Shown: one piece after another, positions 58,259 to 64,000 of the stretch
How the letters are laid out: each line of letters begins with the position of its first letter
Numbering within the stretch: the first letter of the stretch is position 1
Source: CAVQBJ01 sp963724405
GTDB lineage: Bacteria > Actinomycetota > Thermoleophilia > Solirubrobacterales > Solirubrobacteraceae
NCBI GenBank assembly: GCA_963724405.1
Contig: CAVRUQ010000006.1
Span: 310,001-374,000 of the forward strand
Direction of reading: 5' to 3'
DNA length: 64,000 nucleotides
The notes under the pieces: generated by a model
Seen by the model: only the letters and a program-made list of their open reading frames with translations
Databases searched by the model: none
Told to the model about the DNA's origin: nothing
Made by a program: the position numbers and the translations under genes

Positions 58259-60109
58259 ATGAGACGGAATCGTTCCGGCGCGGCGGCCGGATCGCTGTGC
58301 GCGCTGCTCGGGGTGCTGGCTGCCTTGACGTTCGTTACATCGGCCCTCGCCTCGCCGACGCTCGGCCCGGCGGGATCGGCGTTCTACACACCCCCGTCTC
58401 CGCTCCCGAGCGGGAGCCCGGGATCTCTCGTGTGGTATCGCCCGGCGACGCTCGACCTGGGGAGCGCGGCGCCGAGCGTCAACGCGTGGGACATCCTGTA
58501 CGACACCTCTGACGCGCTCGGCAACCCGGACCTCTCCACCGGCACCGTGATCGTCCCGACCGCCACATGGACGGGTTCGGGGACGCGGCCGGTCGTCGAC
58601 TATGCGCCCGGCACTCAGGGCCTCGGGGCGTCCTGCGCGCCGTCGGCGCAACTCGCAGCCGGCACCGAGTATGAGACGGCGAACATCGTCGCCCTGCTCA
58701 AACAGGGCTGGGCCGTCGTCCTGACCGACTACCAGGGCTACACGGCGGGATCGCAGACCCTGTTCGGCATCGGAGCCGCCGGCGGTCACGCGGTGCTCGA
58801 CGCGGCGGCGGCGGCGGATGAGATCCCCGGCACCGGGCTCGATCCGTCGACTCGAACGGCGATCTGGGGCTACTCCCTCGGTGGCCAGACCGCGGCCTGG
58901 GCCGGTCAGCTTCAGCCGTCCTATAGCCCGTCGATGAACCTCGTGGGCGTCGCGGCCGGCGGTATCCCGGCCAACCTGCTGGACACGGCGAACTACCTCA
59001 ACGACAACGTGGCCGCCGGCTTTGCCGCGATGGCGATCCTCGGCCTGAGTGACCAGTATCCGTCGGCCATCGATCTCTCCGCGCTCGAGAATGCCACCGG
59101 CGCGGCGGCGACCGCGACGATCGAAGGCCAATGCGTCTTTCAGACGCTGCTCGGGTTCGAGAACGCCGACATCGACCAGTACACCGCGAGCGGCCAAACG
59201 CTCGCCCAGCTCGAAGCCATGCCGCCGATCGCCGCGGCCATCAACGCGCAGCAGCTCGGGACGAGCAAGATCCCGGTCCCGGTGTACCAGTACCACGGTC
59301 AGGCCGACGAGATCATCCCGCTCGCCCAGGACATCGCGCTCAAGCAGCAGTACTGCGCCGAAGGCGTGCCCGACGAATTCGCTCTCTACCCGAGCGAGCA
59401 CATCACCACGCAGTTCCAGGCCGCGCCACAGGTGGTCAGCTGGCTGGGTAACCGCTTCGCGGGACAGCTGCCGGCGCCAAGCGACTGCGGCGACACTGGA
59501 CCGGAGCCGACGTCGACGGCCAACCCGGGTGGCGGGGACTTCGTCGTGTCGCTCAACAGCTGGACGCTGAACGCGTCGCTCAAGCTGAGGAAGCTCAACG
59601 ACACGCTGAACGTACCGCCCGGCGCCACGTTCACCGGCGCGACCGACCTCACCAGCCAGCAGCTCCAGAACGGCACGATCTCGGTGCCCACGTACACGAC
59701 GACCCTCAAAGTTCTCGGGATTCCCCTGACCTCGACGGTCGGACTCATGCAGAACGGCCTCGCGACCGGGACGGCATCGCTGGACACAAACGGCAACCTG
59801 CATATCAGCGGCATGGGGCAGGAGACGCTGCAACTGAAGTCCGTTCGCCTGTTCGGCATCAACGTTCCCCTCGGGTCCTGCCAGACGAGCACCCCGGTGA
59901 CCTTCCCGCTCAGCTTCAACGGACCGGTGTCCTCGCTCGGAGACGGTCAGCTGAAGTTCGTCGGCGTCACGACGCTCCCGCCACTCGCCAATTGCGGCCC
60001 CTTCGGACTGCTCAAGGGCCTGAGCAGCACCCTGCTCAACCTGCTGTTCCCGGGACCCGGCAACGTGTACACGTTCACCTTGTCGCCGCCCGCGCCGACC
60101 GACTACTGA
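58259..60109 (+). CDS. Secreted lipase (secretory lipase/LIP family)
   Basis: 616 residues; GGAGGAG lies about 6 bases before the ATG. Signal peptide at 1-32 (MRRNRSGAAAG, hydrophobic core, ALASP). The lipase part (about 35-405) contains VVDYAPGTQGLG, VLTDYQGYTAGSQ, nucleophile IWGYSLGGQTAAWAG (Ser), Asp in YHGQADEIIPLA and His in SEHITTQF, matching secretory lipases of fungi and actinobacteria. The final 190 residues (from GGGDFVVSLNSWTL) form an extra beta-rich domain with Thr/Ser-rich repeats that I do not recognise. It is likely exported to degrade lipids or polyesters. Confidence 0.9.
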   Translation: MRRNRSGAAAGSLCALLGVLAALTFVTSALASPTLGPAGSAFYTPPSPLPSGSPGSLVWYRPATLDLGSAAPSVNAWDILYDTSDALGNPDLSTGTVIVPTATWTGSGTRPVVDYAPGTQGLGASCAPSAQLAAGTEYETANIVALLKQGWAVVLTDYQGYTAGSQTLFGIGAAGGHAVLDAAAAADEIPGTGLDPSTRTAIWGYSLGGQTAAWAGQLQPSYSPSMNLVGVAAGGIPANLLDTANYLNDNVAAGFAAMAILGLSDQYPSAIDLSALENATGAAATATIEGQCVFQTLLGFENADIDQYTASGQTLAQLEAMPPIAAAINAQQLGTSKIPVPVYQYHGQADEIIPLAQDIALKQQYCAEGVPDEFALYPSEHITTQFQAAPQVVSWLGNRFAGQLPAPSDCGDTGPEPTSTANPGGGDFVVSLNSWTLNASLKLRKLNDTLNVPPGATFTGATDLTSQQLQNGTISVPTYTTTLKVLGIPLTSTVGLMQNGLATGTASLDTNGNLHISGMGQETLQLKSVRLFGINVPLGSCQTSTPVTFPLSFNGPVSSLGDGQLKFVGVTTLPPLANCGPFGLLKGLSSTLLNLLFPGPGNVYTFTLSPPAPTDY

Positions 60110-60287
60110 CGGCTGCCGCACATGGGCCAACGCCGGCGGTCGGGGGGCCGCCGGCGTTCGGCGCTGTCTGCTGCGCTGGGCTGCAGGTTGATGCACTCGT
60201 CGTGGGCGGCAATCTCCGCCCACCATCGGCCGGCACGACTGGCCGTAGACGACCTCGACAGATCGGGCGAGGGACGTCGATCCCCGC
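60110..60287. other. 178-bp gap
   Basis: No gene seen between the lipase stop and the PAS relic. A hairpin GCCGGCGG/CCGCCGGC (60131-60155) directly after the lipase is its likely terminator. Confidence 0.5.
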
Positions 60288-60491
60288 GACGGGATCTTTG
60301 CCGACAAGGACGGTGTGATCCGCGCTTGGGGCACCGCCTGGGCTGGCGCGTTCGGCTACCACGTCGACGAAGCGCTCGGACAGAGCCTTGACCTCATTTT
60401 GCCGAAGGCCCTGCAGCCACTCCACTGGCGCGGCTTCACGCGGGGCGATACGCACCGGACCGACGCGCTGAGGGAGAAGGCGAGGAAGTAG
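60288..60491 (+). pseudogene. PAS-domain relic
   Basis: 68 codons ending at TAG: DGIFADKDGVIRAWGTAWAG, then FGYHVDEALGQSLDLILP, LHWRGFTRG and THRTDALREKARK follow the N-terminal half of a PAS domain (the W-x-x-A-x-x-x-FGY pattern). There is an in-frame TAG 42 bases upstream and no start codon before the domain. The C-terminal part of the fold is also missing. Confidence 0.7.
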
Positions 60492-60511
60492 AACCGGTCG
60501 GTCAACCAGCT

Positions 60512-61078
60512 TCAGCCGCCGCCGGCGAGGCGGTAGTGGAGATGCACCGCACCGCGCCGGAACCGGCGCTCGTCCAGGAGCTCGAGTTGCGCGCGGACGC
60601 CACCCGGCAGCGCGCGCTTGCCGCCGCCCACCACGATCGGCACGAGGAACAGATGGCACTCGTCGACGAGCCCGCCCGCGATCGCCTGTCCGGCGAGCTC
60701 GGCGCCCCCGACCGTGACGTCCGTCCCCGAGGACTCCTTGAGCCGCCGGATCGCATCGGGGTCGAAACTCGGCTCGATGCGCGTCCTGGCGCTGGACACC
60801 GTCCGAAGCGTCCGGGAGAACACGATCTTCTCGGCGGCGCGCCAGATCCCGGCGAAGTCGCGGCTCGCCGGGGGCGAATCATCGCCCCTGCCGGCGGTCT
60901 CCCAGAAGACCATGGTCTCGTACATCCGCCGCCCGTACAGGTAGGTGCCGATGGGGCGCTCGAGATCGTTCACAAACGCATGCACCTCGTCATCCGGCGC
61001 CCCCCAATCGAACCTGCCCCGTTCGTCCTCGACGTACCCGTCCAGTGACGCGATCGCGGAATAGATCAGTCTGGCCAT
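60512..61078 (-). CDS. Dihydrofolate reductase-family protein (RibD_C fold)
   Basis: 188 residues. MARLIYSAIASLDGYVEDERGRFDWGAPDDEVHAF is the classic start of this actinobacterial subfamily; TYLYGRRMYETMVFWE and DVTVGGAELAGQAIAGGLVDECHLFLVPIVVGGGKRALP complete it. Likely NADPH-dependent reductase of unknown substrate; last of four such genes here. Confidence 0.93.
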   Translation of the reverse strand: MARLIYSAIASLDGYVEDERGRFDWGAPDDEVHAFVNDLERPIGTYLYGRRMYETMVFWETAGRGDDSPPASRDFAGIWRAAEKIVFSRTLRTVSSARTRIEPSFDPDAIRRLKESSGTDVTVGGAELAGQAIAGGLVDECHLFLVPIVVGGGKRALPGGVRAQLELLDERRFRRGAVHLHYRLAGGG

Positions 61079-61095
61079 CTCGCCTCGCTCCGGCG

Positions 61096-61296
61096 TCAGC
61101 CGCGAAGCGCGAGGCCACGCTCACCAAGGGCCTCGCGGAGCGCCGCCATCGCCGTCGGTCCCATCCCGTGCAGCTTCTCGAGGTCGGACTCGGAGACCTG
61201 TGCCAGCTGATCCAGGCGCGTATAGCCGGCCCCCGAAAGTGCGCGGCGTGCCGGCGCGGAGAGCCTCGGGAGATCGTTGTCGTGGTCGGAGCGCAA
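61096..61296 (-). CDS. Small helix-hairpin-helix DNA-binding protein
   Basis: 66 residues from TTG, chosen because AGGAGG lies 7-8 bases upstream. DLPRLSAPARRALSGAGYTRLDQLAQVSESDLEKLHGMGPTAMAAL is the helix-hairpin-helix pattern of the RNA polymerase alpha C-terminal domain and its stand-alone relatives, which recognise DNA phosphates. Probably an accessory DNA-binding protein. Lies 17 bases upstream of the RibD_C gene on the same strand. Confidence 0.85.
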   Translation of the reverse strand: MRSDHDNDLPRLSAPARRALSGAGYTRLDQLAQVSESDLEKLHGMGPTAMAALREALGERGLALRG

Positions 61297-61440
61297 CGGC
61301 GTCCTCCTGCTCGATGGGTTTGACTCGGCCTCGGCCGCACACAATACGACCGCGGCCGCGAGCCGTAGTCATCGATCAGGCGAGTCTCCGATGCCCCGGC
61401 GACGCGGCGCGACCGGCACGTCGCCGGCTGGACCGCCTCG

Positions 61441-63087
61441 CTACGGCGACGCGAGCCCGAGCACCCGGCAGAAGTACAGCAGCGCGGCCACGGCGGGAGG
61501 CTGCGCTCGCGTCCCGAACGCCGCCGAGCTGATGGCGAACCCGCCGTCGTGGACGACCGAGGCGTTCAGCTGAGCGGGCGTCGGATTGCGCACCACCTGG
61601 ACGGTGGCCATCATGCCGTTGTCCTCGTGGAATGTGATGTGGCAATGGAACACGAACTTGCCGGTGAAGTCGGTCGGGTGCATCAGGATCACGACGCGCG
61701 AGCCCGGCGGCAGCGCGACGTTGTCCTGATAGTCGACGTAGGGCACGCGCTTGCCGTTCACGCTGACGACCTGGAAGGCGTTGATGTGGATGTGGAAGGT
61801 GTGCCACTCGGTGTTCGTGTTGACCAGCGTCCACTGCTCGACCGAACCCAGCTTCATCGTGACGTCGGTGCGGTTGGGGTCGAACGTCATGCCGTTGAGC
61901 AGGAAGCTCGTGTTGTTGCCCGAGGTCATCTCGCTGAAGATGATCGTGCGGCGGCGGTCGATGTGCTTGGTGCGCAGGTCGAGGGGATGGCTGAGCACCG
62001 TGCGGGGTGAGAAGTGCATGTGGGCGGGCGGCCCGGAGGAGCGCAACGTGAGCACGGTCTGGTTGGGCACCGGGCCACCGTTGGCGGCCGTGTTGCCGCC
62101 CGGGAACTGCGCAAACGGCGCCGCCTTGACCGCGTACGTGCCGGCGCGGCCACCGCGGACGAGCACCTCGCGGCGCGAGCCCGGACCGATGAGCAGGCTA
62201 CGTAGCATGAGCGGCCGTGCGAGGGTGTGGGCGTCCTCGGCGAGGACCGTGAAGCGCTGGCGGCCCGGGAGCCGCAGGACGATGATCCGGTCGGCCGAGT
62301 TGTTGAAGATGCGCCAGCGCTGAAGCTGGCCGGGCCGGATCTTGGCCGTCGGGTTGAGCACGCCGTTGACGTACAGCGGCGAGTCGGGGTCGGATTCCTG
62401 CGCGACGGGGATGATCCTGCCGTTGCGCACCTCGCTGTTGGCGATCACGATCCAGCGCTGGGGGATGTGGCGCAGCGCCGGGACCGTATCGAGCCCTCCC
62501 TCCTGCACGATGGCTCCCATCAGGCCACCGAAGATCTGGCCCTCGACGTACATGTGCACGTGCGGGTGGTACCAGTAGGCGCCCGCGGACATGTCCTGCG
62601 GGATGTCGTACTCGTAGGTGAAGCGCTGGCCGGGGTTGAACTTCAGGAAGATGTTGTCGCTGTGGCCGTTCGGCGAGACGTGGAAGCCGTGGGTGTGCAG
62701 GTTTGTCGGCTGGCTGAGTGCGTTGGTGAAGTGGATGATCAGCCGGTCGCCGGCACAGATCACGAGCGTCGGCCCGGGCACGCTGCCGTCGTAGTTCATG
62801 GCCAGGACGCGGCGATGGTTGAACTCCACTGGCCCGTAGGAGGCCCGCAGCCGCGTGTCGAGCAGTCCGTTTCGGCTGTAACGCAGCGGCGGCTCAGGAA
62901 AGCCGTCGTGAATGAGCGGCGGGGTGCTGCGATGACACTCGGACCGGTGGTTGCCCGACGCGCGAGCGACCGGCGCGCGTGCGGCTGTCGCCGTGGACCC
63001 GCCGCCGAACGCGGCCGCTACCGCCACCGCGCCGACGCCGAGAACGGCGGCGGCGATGGCACGAGGTCTCGCGCGCGCTGCGGTCAT
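61441..63087 (-). CDS. Secreted multicopper oxidase
   Basis: 548 residues. N-terminal signal (RPRAIAAAVLGVGAVAVAAAF). Copper ligands: HTHGFH at about 131, WYHPHVH at about 172, EWHTFHIHI near 440 and FHCHITFHEDNGMM near 490, the complete set for the type 1, 2 and 3 sites. Cupredoxin domains lie in between. Laccase-like or metal-oxidising role outside the membrane; a cell-surface pigment or copper/iron function is possible. The C-terminal 50 residues after the last ligand are Ala/Pro-rich. Confidence 0.95.
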   Translation of the reverse strand: MTAARARPRAIAAAVLGVGAVAVAAAFGGGSTATAARAPVARASGNHRSECHRSTPPLIHDGFPEPPLRYSRNGLLDTRLRASYGPVEFNHRRVLAMNYDGSVPGPTLVICAGDRLIIHFTNALSQPTNLHTHGFHVSPNGHSDNIFLKFNPGQRFTYEYDIPQDMSAGAYWYHPHVHMYVEGQIFGGLMGAIVQEGGLDTVPALRHIPQRWIVIANSEVRNGRIIPVAQESDPDSPLYVNGVLNPTAKIRPGQLQRWRIFNNSADRIIVLRLPGRQRFTVLAEDAHTLARPLMLRSLLIGPGSRREVLVRGGRAGTYAVKAAPFAQFPGGNTAANGGPVPNQTVLTLRSSGPPAHMHFSPRTVLSHPLDLRTKHIDRRRTIIFSEMTSGNNTSFLLNGMTFDPNRTDVTMKLGSVEQWTLVNTNTEWHTFHIHINAFQVVSVNGKRVPYVDYQDNVALPPGSRVVILMHPTDFTGKFVFHCHITFHEDNGMMATVQVVRNPTPAQLNASVVHDGGFAISSAAFGTRAQPPAVAALLYFCRVLGLASP

Positions 63088-63454
63088 GGCGTGCGACGGC
63101 CTGACGGCGCACGGCCGGCGTGCGATGATCCGCGGCGCCGGCTGATTCCGGCGCCGACCGAGTCGGTGCGTGATCGAAAGGGCATCGCAGTGCTTCCGGT
63201 TTCGTGGTCCTCACCCGTCCACCTGCCGCACCGACGGGAGCAATCTGCACCTCATCGGCCGAACCGAGTGGGACCTTGAGTCCCGCGCACCGGCACAAGG
63301 CACCACGGCGAAGCCTCCAGCCGCCCGCGACCCGACGCCCTCGGTCGCCGACGGCAGAGCCGGGGCGGAGCTCCCACCGCTGAGAAGCGATGAGTTCGCG
63401 CGCCTCGGCGAGTCGTTGCGAGTGGACCTGCCCACGACGGAGCGAGGAGCAACG
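63088..63454. other. 367-bp gap, no gene recognised
   Basis: Divergent gap between the oxidase and a VOC gene; presumably holds both promoters, none identified with certainty. Confidence 0.5.
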
Positions 63455-63892
63455 ATGTCATCCAGCCATCCATCAGCATCGGTGACCGAGGTCGCCACCG
63501 TGTTCGTCCCCGTCTCCGATCAGGACCGGGCGCTTGACTTCTACGTCGGGCGCCTCGGGTTCGAGAAGCGCTCGGACTTCGCGTACAGCGACGGCAAGCG
63601 CTGGGCCGAGGTTGCGCCGAGCGACTCCGCGATCGTCCTGGCGCTGGTGTCCCCGGCCGAGGGGCACGCCACAACGACGACCGCCGCGCGATGCGCGCTG
63701 GTCACGAACGACATCGACGCCACCGTGGCAATGCTGCGCGGCCAGGGAGTCGACGTGGAGGACGTCGGCCGCGGCGGCGGCAGTAGACCTGGGCGGCTGT
63801 CGACCGACGTCGTGATGGCCGACCCGTTCCCGCCGCAGTGCTGCTTCTGCGACCCCGACGGCAACCGCTTTCTGCTCGTCCAGCCCGAGTGA
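63455..63892 (+). CDS. VOC-superfamily (glyoxalase-like) protein
   Basis: 145 residues from ATG with GAGGAG six bases upstream. VATVFVPVSDQDRALDFYVGRLGFEKRSDF is the first VOC module; CALVTNDIDATVAMLRGQGVDVED and PFPPQCCFCDPDGNRFLLVQPE the second. Metal ligands are only partly conserved. Substrate unknown. Confidence 0.93.
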   Translation: MSSSHPSASVTEVATVFVPVSDQDRALDFYVGRLGFEKRSDFAYSDGKRWAEVAPSDSAIVLALVSPAEGHATTTTAARCALVTNDIDATVAMLRGQGVDVEDVGRGGGSRPGRLSTDVVMADPFPPQCCFCDPDGNRFLLVQPE

Positions 63893-63913
63893 GTCCCGGC
63901 TCGCGCCCTGCGC

Positions 63914-64000
63914 CTACGACGGCAGGCCCAGCCGTCGCGTGAGGAACTCGCGCTGCTCGACGTACAGGCCCTCCGGGAGCCGGCTGAACCACGCCCCGCC
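63914..64000 (-). CDS. C-terminal fragment of a gene cut by the window edge
   Basis: 28 codons ending in TAG: GAWFSRLPEGLYVEQREFL, then TRRLGLPS. Too short to name; composition and codon use fit a real coding end. Confidence 0.55.
   Translation of the reverse strand, partial: GGAWFSRLPEGLYVEQREFLTRRLGLPS

Overview
The window is about 64 kb of GC-rich (roughly 70% or more) chromosomal DNA that spans a replication origin. I infer an actinobacterium, most likely of the Thermoleophilia/Solirubrobacterales type. The reasons are the FhaA-FhaB-PstP-PBP-PknB signalling cluster typical of Actinobacteria, the dnaA-dnaN-recF-DUF721-gyrB-gyrA order, the frequent GTG and TTG starts, and an E. coli-style insertion in GyrB that the better-known actinobacteria lack. 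The class assignment rests on memory of gene content, not on a search.

Region 1 (1-7.7 kb) is envelope-related: a truncated membrane protein, a phosphosulfolactate synthase-like gene, a LytR_C-domain membrane protein, a CapD/WbpM nucleotide-sugar dehydratase and a DUF354 protein on the minus strand, diverging from a DedA protein and undecaprenyl-pyrophosphate phosphatase. A decayed thioredoxin-fold gene follows. Region 2 (8-19 kb) is the growth-signalling and peptidoglycan cluster. It holds three Ser/Thr kinases (one with four PASTA domains, one with a large polytopic membrane half, one with a probable extracellular sensor), D-Ala-D-Ala ligase, a class B PBP, a PP2C phosphatase and two FHA proteins. 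The SEDS gene rodA, normally between pstP and pbpA, is absent. Region 3 (19-22.3 kb) has a CARDB-like membrane protein, a DUF4446 protein, prephenate dehydratase and an HNH endonuclease.

Region 4 (22.4-38.2 kb) is the origin. On the minus strand are dnaA, dnaN, recF, a DciA-like gene, gyrB and gyrA. On the plus strand are rpmH, rnpA, yidD, yidC, jag, a single-domain LAGLIDADG-type gene, rsmG, parA, parB and tRNA-Ile(GAT). Both arms are therefore read away from dnaA. The 130-bp dnaA-dnaN gap carries three DnaA-box-like sequences and is the best oriC candidate. Between gyrA and the HNH gene lies an unexplained, strongly structured transcript candidate that begins with an extended Shine-Dalgarno-like motif and ends in a perfect 12-bp hairpin. 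Between gyrB and gyrA an 18-bp perfect inverted repeat includes the gyrB stop codon.

Region 5 (38.2-64 kb), beyond tRNA-Ile, is accessory: an IS110-family transposase, a cyclase-AAA-TPR regulator, a MazF-type toxin-antitoxin pair, an ECF sigma factor with a membrane partner, an integrase relic, a broken P450 fused by rearrangement to half of a reductase gene, four dihydrofolate-reductase-like (RibD_C) genes, two VOC proteins, esterase and lipase genes, a zincin, a PRC-barrel protein, a PAS relic and a multicopper oxidase. Genes are sparser here, long stretches hold no recognisable gene, and relics are common, as in a region of gene turnover. Most minus-strand clusters on the left arm overlap by 4-8 bases (ATGA/GTGA junctions), which supports operon reading.
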